From contig CM037879.1 in the NCBI GenBank assembly GCA_021292165.1, positions 38,346,339-38,410,338 of the forward strand: a DNA stretch of 64,000 bases. The letters run 5' to 3'. Below are positions 33,856-44,426 of this stretch, in pieces (within the stretch, counting starts at the first letter, position 1; each line of letters opens with the position of its first letter). The notes under the pieces are model-generated. The model did no database searches and was not told the origin of the DNA. It saw nothing but the letters and a program-made list of their open reading frames with translations. The position numbers and the translations under genes are program-made. Source of the DNA: Shinisaurus crocodilurus (taxonomy: Eukaryota; Chordata; Lepidosauria; Squamata; Shinisauridae).

Positions 33856-34231
33856 TAAGTGACATACACTGCATGCACACTCACTTCTAAAAATAATCAC
33901 AATGGTTTAATAATTACCTCGGGTCATTTTTGGAATGATTTTCAATTGTACAAGCTAACCTGAATTTTACTTTTATGTGTTAAGCACTGGCCCACTTCTC
34001 AAATGCAGAGCCATTTGAAACAAAGTGAATTTGACAGAGGCCTTCCATTTTTGTTTCCAGTTTGGAATTTGTAAAAAAAAAACAAGCATACACTTAATAG
34101 CCCTTTATGGCAAAGGCAGTTTCAACTTGAAGGAAATATTCTTAGGAGTCTAGCATCATGAACGCTTACCCAGCCTTTTCTCCCAAAGTTTACACATGTA
34201 TATTTGAATAATGTACAGTATGCACAATCAG

Positions 34232-34600
34232 AGCTGGCACCAGGTTTTTGAAGGCCCTTGGGCAAGACACCCTCAGTGGGGCCCCCTCCCTCACTGAGTT
34301 TAACCTCTCACCACCACTGGCACCAGCAGCTGCTATGGCCCCTCCTCACCCTCTTCCTCGTCCACATCACCACCACTTGCTTGCTTGCTTGCTTGCCAGA
34401 GAGTAAATAGGCAGTGGCATCTACTGCTCCTCTTTCTCACCACCGCTGTTGTCTGGTCCAGAGCAAGAGGCAGGTGAACAACCAGGTTGCCATGGTGAAG
34501 AGGAAGTGCAATTCTAGAGGTTCTTGTCAGTGGGGCCCTGCCTGCATGCTGTGAGCCCTCAGCCCAACCGAACCCACCCTTTATGCCAGCCATGTGTACA
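34232..34600 (+). mobile_element. DNA-transposon-like repeat, unsplit copy
   Basis: Starts GCTGGCACCAGGTTTTTG; shares GCAAGAGGCAGGTGAACAAC and AGGTTGCCATGGTGAAGAGG with the copy at 32.8 kb. Contains (GCTT)n near 34,378-34,395. Confidence 0.65.
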
Positions 34601-34992
34601 AAGTTTTGGGTGTTCGTAATTGTATAAAAATAAATACAATTACATTTTTTTTTTAAAAAAAAAAGCCTTCATCGTGTTGGTTCAGTTACACTGGGACTTA
34701 TTCTTATCATGTAAACTGCAGCGCATTTCATAGTAATTAATAAGGACATGTAAGTCTTCAGGAGGGGCTCTTAACATGACCATTCATGTCTGGAAACTTC
34801 CATGTCTGGAGGAAAGGGTTGCCCATGGTGACTCCTGAATGTAAAATCTTGCCAAGGCAGTTGCAAGGCAGTAATCCTGGCATGTACAGGATTAGGCCCA
34901 AATGTGATTTAATTTGGTGCAATAAACAGAACGGCCTCACCACAGACCAGCATAGATATGCAAAATTCCCCATCTATATATGGAGCCTGGAT

Positions 34993-35025
<33 letters not shown>

Positions 35026-35036
35026 GTGTGCGTGCA
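34993..35036 (+). repeat. (GT)n/(GC)n microsatellite
   Basis: GT repeat with a short CGCGCG centre. Confidence 0.95.
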
Positions 35037-35041
35037 TACTC

Positions 35042-35302
35042 AGGGCCAGCCCAAAACATTTGTTGCCTGAGGCAGAACAGCGAATAGCACACCCTCCACA
35101 TCAGCCCAAGCCAAGGTGCATAGTACCCAAGGCCAGCCAAGTTATTTTGGCACCTGAGGCAGAACATCCCAGAAACACCTCTCCCGCTCCCTGGCAATAA
35201 AAATAAATTAAATAATTAATCATTTGCTACTCTTTCATGGCACCCCAAATCTGCTGCCCGAAGCAGCTGTCTCACTCTGCCTAATGGTAGGGCTGGACCT
35301 GT
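35042..35302. mobile_element. hAT-like MITE with CAGGGCCAGCCC ends
   Basis: CAGGGCCAGCCCAAAACATT at the left and CTAATGGTAGGGCTGGACCTG-like sequence at the right are imperfect inverse repeats. An internal CCAGCCAAGTTATTTTGGCA stretch repeats the left end. Related half-elements lie near 8,180, 9,760 and 14,842. Confidence 0.6.
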
Positions 35303-36544
35303 GTGTACTATGTGTTATTCAGGTCCCTGTTTGGGTTCCGGTGCTGGGAACAAAGGACATATAAGGAAGCCATGGAATGGAATGGGAGTAAAACTTTGAC
35401 TCACATTTGGCCTGTCTTCCCTGGAGGGCAGAAAGTTTTTTGCTGCCTGCCTGGAGTCTGAGATGCAGACCATTATGCTGACAAACCTGTGGTCAAGCTG
35501 TGGAACACTGAACCAGTATGAGAAGTTACAACGTTTGCTACTCCCTGTGACTAGCAGCACCCTGAGTCCGAAGTGTCTCCCTGTACGCTGATAAGGCCTA
35601 GGGTTATAGCAATCCCTAAAACAATGGAAAACTGTCTCTGAAGGTTTCTGCCCCCCAATATGCCTTTCACCAATCCAGAACCGTATCTTCCGGTTGGCAA
35701 CTAGGGAGAAGGCGGGGGGGGGGGGGATAAAAAAAGCAGAAAAACTGAGGGATGTCAGTGGATTAAAAAGCAACTGTGCCGTTACAGGAACTCACCTTTC
35801 TTCCTCTCTTGTTTTTGCTTGAGCTTTACTTCTTGCTCCGCTCTGGGCTTTGTTAGCAGATTTTGCTTGTTTGGGGGGCCTTTTTGGCCTCAGCTGGGTA
35901 TTTGCCTTCTTTTGAGAGAAGTAGTAGCGTCCTCCCCTTTTCTGAACAAGTCCTTTTTCCTGGCTTTTTGAGAGTGTTTTGGGCTATTCCCGCCCGTGCC
36001 CAGCCAGTATTTTGAGACAGGTGCCTGGCTGCTGAGCAGCTTGGTTTAGTTTTCCCACTCTATTTTATTTTATTCACTGGGGAGGCTCATTGTTCACCAC
36101 CTTCTTCATTTTAAAACGTTTTCTTCACTTCCTACCTGGATTAATTTTCCCATCTGGACTTTGCTGGGTTCTACACCTTGGACTCTGGGAGAGGTCTCCT
36201 CCAGTCTTCATCTGGATCCACAGGAGCCTCTTCTTCAGATCTCTGCTTGCGATGGGTAGCTTTAGTTTTCCTTTCCCACCTTCCTTTCCCATATAGGTTT
36301 GGACTCGACTGTTATAGAGTTGGAAGCTTTAAGAGTTGTTTTTAACTAGTTTAAGTAGTTTTAACTATTTAACTAGCTAAGTAACAATTCGAACTGCTCT
36401 GGTCTGGCCTACTATAACTTTTGTATGCCATCGCTATTTCATTTGATGCTCTAATACAGTTTTCCTAATACTGTCTTCCTAATAGGCTTCAGCAAGTGTT
36501 AAACTGCAGGCATGATGTAATTTTCACATGTAACAGTCACAGCA
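35303..36544. other. unassigned non-coding stretch
   Basis: A G11 run near 35,716 and pyrimidine-rich sequence at 35,790-36,300. No retroviral or host coding motif found. Confidence 0.5.
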
Positions 36545-36670
36545 CTTTGTGGTTCATGATTACGACTGTATTTTCTCTGTAATCGTTACATGTGTTCCAC
36601 ATTTGCGCTTTGTGGTTCATGATTACGACTGTATTTTCTCTGTAATCGTTACATGTTCCACATTTTACTT
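36545..36670 (+). repeat. two tandem copies of a 63-bp unit
   Basis: CTTTGTGGTTCATGATTACG starts at 36545 and 36608; the units differ mainly by a 2-bp indel (TACATGTGTTCC against TACATGTTCC). Confidence 0.93.
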
Positions 36671-36838
36671 CTGCATGTGATGTTCTTTTGCATTTACGTT
36701 TTGCCAGGGATGTTGAAGAGTCCTTGGTCCCGAGTCCCGAGTCGAGTCCCGAGTCTTTGGACCCGAGTCTAGAGTCGAGTCTAGAGTCCGAGGTCCAAAA
36801 TGGTGACTCGAGTCGAGTCCCGAGTCCCTCCCAAAGCG

Positions 36839-36919
36839 GCGGCCCATGGAGGGAGCAGGAGGGTCTCCGCGAGAGACCCTTCCTCCCGCGGAGACCCTCC
36901 TGCTCCCTCCATGGGCCGC
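36839..36919. repeat. 33-bp perfect palindrome in the hAT copy 3 interior
   Basis: Arms 36839-36871 and 36887-36919 are perfect reverse complements (GCGGCCCATGGAGGGAGCAG...) around a 15-bp loop. Trinucleotide-rich GCC sequence follows. This could extrude a cruciform; no function is known. Confidence 0.93.
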
Positions 36920-37245
36920 TGCCGCTGCCGCCCTCACCTCCACCGCCCTCACCTCACCGCTGCCGCCGCCCTCACCTCGCCACCACCGCCGCCCTCACCG
37001 CTGCCCTCGCCTCTGCCACCGCCGCCGCTGCCGCCGCCGCTGCCCTCGCCGCCGCCGCCGCCCTCACCTCCACCTCCGCCGCCCTCACCTCACCGCCGCC
37101 ACTGCCCTCACCGCCGCCCTCGCTTCTGCTGCCTCTGCTGCCTCTGCTGCCTCTGCTGCCGCCGCCACCGCCGCCACCCTCACCTCCTCCTCCTCCTCCT
37201 CCACCGCCGCTGACTCGTCGCCATCGCCGTAGCACACAGCACGCC

Positions 37246-37515
37246 GCGTCACGCCGCCAGCGCCGTCGCTCTGTTTTTGGCGGGGTTGCTGTGGTTCAAA
37301 AACAGAGCGACGGCGCTGGCGGCGTGACGTGGCATGCCGCGTCACGCCGCTAGCGACGGCGCTCTGTTTTTGAATCACAGCAACCCCGCCAAAAACAGAG
37401 CGACGGCGCTGGCGGCGTGACGTGGCATGCCGCGTCACGCCGCTAGCGACGGCGCTCTGTTTTTGAACCACAGCAACCCCGCCAAAAACAGAGCGACGGC
37501 GCTGGCGGCGTGACG
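37246..37515. repeat. array of three near-identical hairpins inside hAT copy 3
   Basis: There are three inverted repeats in a row: arms at 37246-37278/37298-37329, 37340-37371/37391-37422 and 37433-37464/37484-37515. Each has a 19-nt loop. The arms are built from CGTCACGCCGC...GCGCTCTGTTTTT and its complement. Hairpins repeat every 93 bp and are joined by TGGCATGC-containing linkers. Loop 1 (37279-37297, GGCGGGGTTGCTGTGGTTC) is the reverse complement of loops 2 and 3 apart from one base in loop 2. Confidence 0.95.
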
Positions 37516-38093
37516 CAGTGTGCGATGGCGACGGCGACGGCAGTGAGGGCGACGGCAGTGAGGGCGGCGGCGGCGGCAGCGGAGGAGGAGGAGGAGGAGG
37601 AGGAGGAGGTGAGGGCGGCGGCGGCGGCGGTGGCAGAGGCGAGAGCGGAGGCGGAGGCGGAGGAGTCCTTGGGCTCGAGTCCCGAGTCGAGTCTTGAGTC
37701 CCACATAAATTATTGGGACTCGAGTGGGACTCGAGTCAGAGGGGGGACTCAGTCGGACTCACGAGTCGAGTCCCCGAGTCCGAGTCCCCATCCCTGCGTT
37801 TTGCTATAAATCACTTGTATCTTAATACTTCCTGTGTGGCATGTTTTCCATTTGTTTAACAAGCTGAAGGGCATTCACTGTTTTCCCGCTTAAAGTATAT
37901 TTTCAAACATATTAAATGGCCTTGTGTCAGCTCTGGTTACACTCTCTCACCCATTGGGGCAAAGTCAGAACCTCATTTTCACTACGTACACAAAAAGGAG
38001 AGTGCAAGAGAAGGGGGGGCTGAAACCTCCCTTCCCCCACCTTACCTTGTTGCATGCTGTACCTTTAAGTAATTTTCTCTATGACTCTCTGAA

Positions 38094-39020
38094 TGGGTTC
38101 AGACAACACGATAGATAACCCACACTCAAGGGTTGAGTGTAGGTTGTTGATGAACTGTGGATTGTTGTTGAAATGTTATGTGAGTTATCATGTTGTCTGA
38201 ACCCAGCAGAGATAACAAACCGTGGGGAACAAGCCACAGTTCACAGCCCAACAACAAACCACGGATTCTCTTCGTGGGTTGTTCATGGTTAACAACAGGG
38301 ATGGGGACTCGGACTCCAGGACTTGACTTGTGAGTCGGACTGAGTCCCCCCTCTGACTCGAGTCAGACTCGAGTCCCAATATTTTTAATGGGACTCAAGA
38401 CTTGACTCGGGACTCGAGACCAAGGACTCGTGTTCCAAAATCGTGTTCCTCAAATGCAACATGGATAGGTTTTTGGAAGTACAGCAAGTTTATTTTTTAA
38501 AATCATTTTCCTAAAATGCAACCTTTCAGACATTTTGGGTTTGGCTGCCTCTGCCTGCCTGTTTTGGGGTTCCCTACCTCCTCTGCCTGCCTGGTTATTT
38601 TGGGTTTGTCTGCCTGGTCTGTTCTTGCCAAAATCAGTTGCAGAGTTCTGAAATAAAAAGGCACACTTGTGCCTAGAATTTATTTAAGCCACACATCTGA
38701 AATAGCCTTATTTTGTTGGGAAAACCCCCCATTGATTTTAATAGGGACTCGTGGAGTCAGCTTTGGGAGTGACTTGGGACTCGGGACTCGTGAGTCACCA
38801 TTTTGGACCAAGGACTCGGACTGGGACTCGAGACTCGGGTCCAAAGACCCGTGACTCGACTCGTGACTCAAAACCAAGGACTCTTCAACATCCCTGGTTA
38901 ACAAGCCATGGCTTGTTAGCATACCTGGATTCAGACAACATGATAACTCACATTTCAATGACAACCCACACTCAACCCATATTCAACCCTTGAGTGGGTT
39001 ATTGTGTTGTCTGAACCCAG
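38094..39020. mobile_element. foldback element split by hAT copy 2
   Basis: Left TGGGTTCAGACAACACGATA and right TTATTGTGTTGTCTGAACCC are inverse, with more inverted blocks (AACCCACACTCAA, ACAAGCCA/TGGCTTGT). The hAT element at 38296-38896 is inserted at GTTAACAA, so the foldback element is older. Confidence 0.85.
38296..38896 (+). mobile_element. hAT transposon copy 2, non-autonomous deletion derivative
   Basis: The 601-bp element has the same termini as the element at 17404 (CAGGGATGGGGACTCGG ... CTCTTCAACATCCCTG). A perfect 8-bp target duplication GTTAACAA lies at 38288-38295 and 38897-38904. It lacks the transposase remnant but keeps the sequence just after it (TTCCTCAAATGCAACATGGA) and the long CTGCCTGCCTG-rich 3' part, so it looks like an internal deletion of a copy-1-like parent. 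It sits inside a foldback element (38094-39020). Confidence 0.95.
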
Positions 39021-39237
39021 TCACTCACTGCTAGTTTAGGAGCTAGGGATGGGAAAAGGCTGCTTTAGATCAGCAGAGCACAGAAAGGAGGAGGGGGCGG
39101 ATTTTACTCCCTTACCCTGGGCACTCCTTTTTGGGTAAGAGTAGAGCATGTGTCGTTCCCGCCCCCCCAACACTCTATATAGGTTTCATATACACACAGT
39201 TGCCTTTGTTGGCCTGTAGCTGAAGTGAGATGAACAG

Positions 39238-39424
39238 GGGAGCAGCCATAGCTCAGTGGTAGTGCACCTGCTTTGCATGGAGAAGGTCCCAGGTTCAATC
39301 CCCGGCATCTTCAGATAAAGCTGGAAAAACTCCTGCCTGAAGCCCAGGAGAACCACTGCCAGTCAGTATCAAAAATACTGAGCTAGATGAACCAATGGTC
39401 TGACTCAGTATAAGGCAGCGTCCT
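39238..39424 (+). mobile_element. tRNA-Ala-derived SINE, full length
   Basis: The head CCATAGCTCAGTGGTAGTGC ... CTTTGCATGGAG ... GTCCCAGGTTCAATCCCCGG closely resembles tRNA-Ala (A box, TGC anticodon loop, B box) but lacks a full foldable tRNA. The body is CTGAGCTAGATGAACCAATG and GACTCAGTATAAGGCAGC. It is the reference copy for this SINE in the window. Confidence 0.88.
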
Positions 39425-39461
39425 GTATTTCTAGATAGGCTTGTTTCTGTGGCAGCCAATC

Positions 39462-39972
39462 ACTGGAAATATCTGTGTAAAGAGGCCCATACAATGTTAT
39501 TTATTTATTAATGATTCATAATACCTAGATACCACTTAGTATAATAAAATCTCTAAATAGAGCCAGCTTGTGGCTACCTACCCTGTACCTTATTGTAGGT
39601 CATGATATTAGTAATTGATCCATCACCAAGTACCATGATTAAATTGACTGAGGTTCCCCATAGGGGAAAAGAATCAAATGCCCGTACCGATTTGGAATAA
39701 AGACCCAGCTGTTTTTACATTCATGCTGGCCATGAAAATCCTCTGGTGCTGAAAGTGCAGAAGGAAAACTAGCTACTGTTGAACAAAACAGGAATATTCA
39801 CTGTGGTAGCAATTCTCAAAGCTTTCCATTTGCACCCTGTGATTAGATGGAGCATATACTAGTTCTGATTTGGTTTGCTATCTCTAATTTCAAATCACAA
39901 AATGCCATTTGGTAAGCTTGCAAAGTGGTCAGTCATAATGAACGTATGCATGTACTGTCTGATCTGGTTTGT
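39462..39972 (+). repeat. 511-bp local duplication, copy A
   Basis: Copy B is at 41850-42374 in the same orientation. By eye there are about seven substitutions and three short indels (2, about 11 and 3-5 bp), all in the left half. The right 265 bp or so, from CCAGCTGTTTTTACATTCAT onwards, look identical. No coding frame or known repeat was recognised in it. Confidence 0.95.
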
Positions 39973-40532
39973 CCCAGTGTCACACTATTTCCTTGTCCAG
40001 ATGCTTCTAGAGAGCTCAGATTCTCAATGTTTGTTGCTTGGAGGAGGCCTGCTTTCCAAGTTCCTGGGGCTGATGTCATTCATGACTCAGCCAGTTCAAA
40101 TTGGTGTGTGGCACTAGAAGTGTGGAGGTCTTTTCTAGTTAACTTTAAAGAACAGGCAGGACCCATTGAAAAGATCTCTTTATCCTGGATTTAAATTGTT
40201 GCCTGCATAGACCATTGAATGCAAGGTAGAGACTGCTTTCGGACAAGCAAATCCTTGGATCATCTAGTTATCCAGTCCTTTTCAATAGGGACATAATATT
40301 TTCTAAAGCTTTCCATTTTTAACTCCTTACCCCCCATTAAAACATGAGACAAAAAGCAATCAACTATATATAGTAGGTTCTATTTCTGCATGGCAGGGTA
40401 TTCTTCACATCCCTTCTGGATGCCTGCACATTCTGTTTTTCAAAACTTCCAAGGATGTAAGACACCATAACACCCCTGGGCTGCTCAGTCGGCAACTGAA
40501 ATGCTTGTATACTTGGAAAGTATTCCTTAACA

Positions 40533-40668
40533 CAGCCTTTTCCAACCATGGGTCCTCAGATGTTGTTTGACTACAACTCCTGTCATCCCCAGGCATTAGC
40601 CATGCTGGCTGGGGATAATAAGAATTGTTTTCTAATAACACCTGGAGACCCAAAGTTGGGAAAGGCTG
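40533..40668. mobile_element. palindromic MITE, CAGCCTTTCCCAACCTGG group
   Basis: Starts CAGCCTTTTCCAACCATGGG and ends CCAAAGTTGGGAAAGGCTG. Flanks CCTTAACA and CCTAATGT match only in part. Confidence 0.85.
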
Positions 40669-40932
40669 CCTAATGTTTAACCTTAGCATACCTCTAAGAC
40701 TTCAGACCTAGAGCTTCTTGTCCTAACCTCAGTCAGTACAGTGAACCATAATTCTCCCTTTAAAATATATATATATATATTAAATATCTAAAAACTGAAA
40801 ACATGTCTCCCATTAATCTCCTTTGGTTAAGTATAAGTTAAGTTTCTTCAGCCTTTCCCCATACACTTGTTGTGTAGGCCTTATCTATAGCTCTCCTTTA
40901 TAACTTTCCCAGTTTGTCAGCATACTTCTATA

Positions 40933-41132
40933 AGGGACTCGGGAGATCCGGGTTCTAGTCCCCACTCAGCCATGAAACTCACTGGGTGACTTTGGGCCAG
41001 TCACTGACTCTCAGCCTAACCTACCTCACAGGGTTGTTGTGAGGATAAAATGGAGAGGAGAAGGATTATGTAAGCCGCCTTGGGTTCCTTACAGGAAAAA
41101 AGGTGGGGTATAAATATAATAAATAAATAAAA
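40933..41132 (+). mobile_element. Sauria-like tRNA SINE, 5'-truncated
   Basis: Begins inside the head (GGGAGATCCGGGTTCTAGTC) and runs through GGGCCAGTCACTGACTCTCA to GTAAGCCGCCTTGGGTTCC and ATAAATAAATAAAA. Confidence 0.85.
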
Positions 41133-41849
41133 CCAGGCTGCAACCCCCACCCGTGTGTGCATGCGCGCGTTTGAGCCTCCATGCCACACGGTGTGTGTGT
41201 GCTTGTACATGTGCCTGACCCTCTCCTGACAAAATCAAATTTGGGCCTTGGGGCCAAAAGGGTTGCGCACTGCTGCACTTATCTGGGAGTAAGCCCAGTT
41301 GAGCACAGCAGAAATTACATTTGAGTAAACATGCATAGGATTCTTCTGACAGTTCTTGCAGTACAGTACCTTGAAAGTCTGAATTATATATCTTTTTCTT
41401 TGGGTGTTCTGCTGATTATTTGAATGGATGAAATCTAACTATATACATGTATATGCATCTCTCGATATAAAGATGTGTGGGCTTCACTTACTCCCTGAGG
41501 GAGACATAACAATTATTAAGGTACTTCCAAAACATGTAGAAAACTGAATATCACAGTCTAACCCCAGCCACATGTAAAAATTGTATTCATGTGTGACTAG
41601 TTGTATCAGGATATGGATGGGGATATACATATCAAGGCATATCCTTGAATACAAACCAATGAAAGTAATTCAGTGGGAACAGAGAACACCTGCATTTGGA
41701 TGTGCATTTCCTTTATTCTTGTGGTTCCTGATCTAGCAGGTGATATGGACGTGGAAGCCTTTTTCCATATGAGAGGTGCTGTACAGTGGCTAACAGACTG
41801 TGTGACGAATCAGGAAATCTCTGGCTCATATCTTTCATCTCTGCCATGA
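41133..41849. other. unique spacer before duplication copy B
   Basis: A half-MITE near 41,285-41,340 (GGGAGTAAGCCCAG ... CATGCATAGGATT); otherwise nothing recognised. Confidence 0.45.
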
Positions 41850-42374
41850 ACTGGAAATATCTGTGTAGAGGCCCATAAAATGTTATTTATTTATTTATTA
41901 TTTATTAATGATTCGTAATACCTAGATACCACTTAGTATAATAAAATCTCTAAATAGAGCCAGCTTGTGGCTACCTACCCTGTACCTTATTGTAGATCAT
42001 GGTATTAGAAGACTAATTGATCCATCACCAAGTACCATGATTAAATTGACTGAGGTTCCCCATAGGGGAAAAGAATCAAATGCCCGTACCAATTTGGAAT
42101 AAAGATCCAGCTGTTTTTACATTCATGCTGGCCATGAAAATCCTCTGGTGCTGAAAGTGCAGAAGGAAAACTAGCTACTGTTGAACAAAACAGGAATATT
42201 CACTGTGGTAGCAATTCTCAAAGCTTTCCATTTGCACCCTGTGATTAGATGGAGCATATACTAGTTCTGATTTGGTTTGCTATCTCTAATTTCAAATCAC
42301 AAAATGCCATTTGGTAAGCTTGCAAAGTGGTCAGTCATAATGAACGTATGCATGTACTGTCTGATCTGGTTTGT
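41850..42374 (+). repeat. 525-bp local duplication, copy B
   Basis: Partner of 39462-39972. It has an extra TTTATTTATTA-type expansion near 41,890 and ends at GATCTGGTTTGT like copy A, after which the two flanks differ. Confidence 0.95.
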
Positions 42375-42503
42375 TTGGTGGTTTTAGCCTTAGCCCTCGG
42401 CATACAACATGGAGATAATACCTACATTACAGAGTTGTTGCAAGAATTAGACGTTGTAAGTACATGAAGTGCTTTGAACACTTGAAAGCTCTATATGAAT
42501 GCT

Positions 42504-42771
42504 ATGGGCAGTATCCAATGCTAACAGTCCATCTGCGCCAAACATGTTGCATTTGCGGGAATGGTGGCTACCACATTGTAGCACCACCCCAGAAACTAGC
42601 GCTTCCAGAATGGGACAAGTAAGAGGACCTTGTGGAAGGGAGTTCCGCTGACTTGTCTCATTCTGGAAGAGCTAGTTTGGGCTAGTTTCTGATTGCACTA
42701 TCAAGCGCTAGCTTCCCATTATGCTAGTGGTCATTCCTGCTAGTGCAAGGGCAGCATTGGATACTGCCCAT
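42504..42771. mobile_element. MITE with ATGGGCAGTATCCAATGCT ends
   Basis: Left ATGGGCAGTATCCAATGCT and right AGCATTGGATACTGCCCAT are exact inverse repeats of 19 bp. Related half-ends occur near 1,585, 32,158 and 47,725. Confidence 0.9.
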
Positions 42772-43213
42772 CATGTTATAATTAGCTTGGATACAGAGGG
42801 ACAAAACAGACATAACCTTAAAATGTGTGTATAGCAGCTACATCTCTTTTTTCATTTTTACTCTAGAGTATGTGCAGGGCCCCCTATCTGGATTGGGACC
42901 CTAGTGTGGGGGGTGGGGCTTTTAAGGCCCTACACCTACTTTAAAGATAAATGAAAAGAAGACATAGCTGCTAGATACACATTTAAAGCAATGACTGTTT
43001 TGGCCCAGAGTAGCCCATCCACGAATTGAAGGGGTGCTTTTGTTCATGGAAGGGCTGGTGATGTAGCAGAGGCAGCCTCTCACTGAAGCTGATTCCCCTT
43101 TCCTCCTATAGCCTTCACCTCCCATGCTGTTGCAGAGGATCCTCCAACTTCTCTGGAACAGAAGGGGAAATTGGCAAAAGGTCACTTCCCCCTCTTCCAT
43201 GAGTGGGAACAGA

Positions 43214-43378
43214 CAGGGCTGGTGCAAGGCAGCTTGGTGCCCTAGGCAAGATCAGATATTTAGCGCCCCCCTCTTCCCACTTGAGGCCTCCCTCCCTCTA
43301 GCCCTATGCTCCTGGTGCCCCCTTTAGCCTGGCGCCCTAGGCAGCCGCCTAGTTGGCCTAATGGTAGCACCGGCCCTG
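43214..43378. mobile_element. hAT-type MITE with perfect 8-bp target duplication
   Basis: Starts CAGGGCTGGTGCAAGGC and ends GTAGCACCGGCCCTG; GGAACAGA flanks at 43206-43213 and 43379-43386 (8/8). It is 165 bp. Confidence 0.95.
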
Positions 43379-43794
43379 GGAACAGAGCAGAACTCCTCTC
43401 TCATGATCTCAATCCAGTACATGTGGATCTCCCCATCAGGACGTATGCTTGGTAGCCAGGTAGTCCTGGCTTGGCTTACTCTAAATGTCTGAAATCTTTT
43501 CCTTGAAACTTAAAACATGAATTCTGCTTCATAATAGTGGTCAGCAGCACTCCTGTACAGAGAAAGGCAAGGCATCGATGGGTATACAACATTGGGCTGT
43601 GGGAGTTCCAGTCTCATGTTGGAAGGGGAGGATTTGCTGCTGCACCCGGGATTGTAAATCCAAAACTAGTACAAGCTATATATACACACGTTTCCGCAAT
43701 TCTCAGATTAGAAAGGAGGGATTTCCAGTTGCAGCAGCCAGGATACTTGCAGAATGCAAGCTACAGGTACCACTATATAATGTGAGCACATCAA

Positions 43795-44130
43795 ACAGTG
43801 GTGCAGCTGGGTAATTTTAAACCTTGGACTTACTAATCTTACAAAGGGCAGGCGGCAGGGGGTGGGTGGGGGCTTTAGATAGCCATGTGTATTACTTCAG
43901 TTGTGAAGCACACAATGGACCTTTCTCTTCTTCCCCCTCCCCACAGTTCCGTGCTTCACAACTGCTTCTATATTCCTACTACATTAGAGCAAAACAAAAC
44001 TATTTGCAACCCTGATTTAAAAAACAAACAGAAAAAGAAATATTCTGAGCATGTGCAGTTTCACATTTTAAACTCAAATCTTGGCACCTTCATGATGCTA
44101 TAGGATAAAATGAACTAGCTTCTGCTCCCC
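43795..44130 (+). mobile_element. diverged copy of the left part of the 8.3-kb element
   Basis: Shared blocks with 8299-8620 include CAGTGGTGCAGCT, ATAGCCATGTGTATTACTTC, GAGCATGTGCAGTTTCACAT and TTTTAAACTCA. Confidence 0.6.
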
Positions 44131-44426
44131 TCAAGCTAAGCACATTTACTTAGGAATAAGCACCATTTTGGTGTAGAAAAAGGATTTTAAAATAAAAAGA
44201 ATAAAATAAGCTTCTGCAACCATGTACTGTACATACCCACCTAGCTGCCCCCAGAGTATTAAATGTTTTAGAAAACGGGAACACAGAAAGGATGCTGTGG
44301 CAAGCAGTGTCAGCCTCAGTGGGCCTGTTTTCATGGCTGTTATCATCTGCCACTCTAGGGATCCTAGGATGCCGGAACTTGGACTTTGGTCACAGCTGCA
44401 CCACTGACATCAAAACAATATACCCA

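Larger units (their letters stand above)
36705..37796 (-). mobile_element. hAT transposon copy 3, with a GC-rich foreign interior
   Basis: The 1092-bp element is in reverse orientation to copies 1 and 2: it starts CAGGGATGTTGAAGAGTCCT and ends GAGTCCCCATCCCTG. A perfect 8-bp target duplication CGTTTTGC lies at 36697-36704 and 37797-37804. Only the ends, with their GACTCG arrays, match the other copies. The interior (about 36830-37690) is very GC- and CpG-rich: GCC/CTC trinucleotide runs, a 33-bp perfect palindrome and a hairpin array. No transposase coding sequence is seen. Confidence 0.94.

Noticed and set aside
35303..36660. LTR or retroviral remnant
   Set aside because: Pyrimidine-rich text and a 63-bp tandem repeat suggested an LTR, but no TG...CA ends, primer site or pol motif was found.
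36688..37353. Open frames of up to 221 codons rich in Ala/Pro/Arg/Ser
   Set aside because: They exist on both strands in several frames only because GCC/CTC trinucleotide runs contain few stops; the region is the interior of a hAT element.
37246..37515. CRISPR-like array
   Set aside because: The repeats are inverted and the loops are the same sequence in two orientations rather than distinct spacers; this is vertebrate transposon DNA.
36830..37690. CpG-island-like promoter
   Set aside because: The CpG richness coincides exactly with transposon cargo between hAT ends with a target duplication; no gene adjoins it.
39238..39310. tRNA-Ala gene
   Set aside because: A and B boxes are present but the 3' half does not pair into a cloverleaf, and the head runs into a SINE body shared by several copies.
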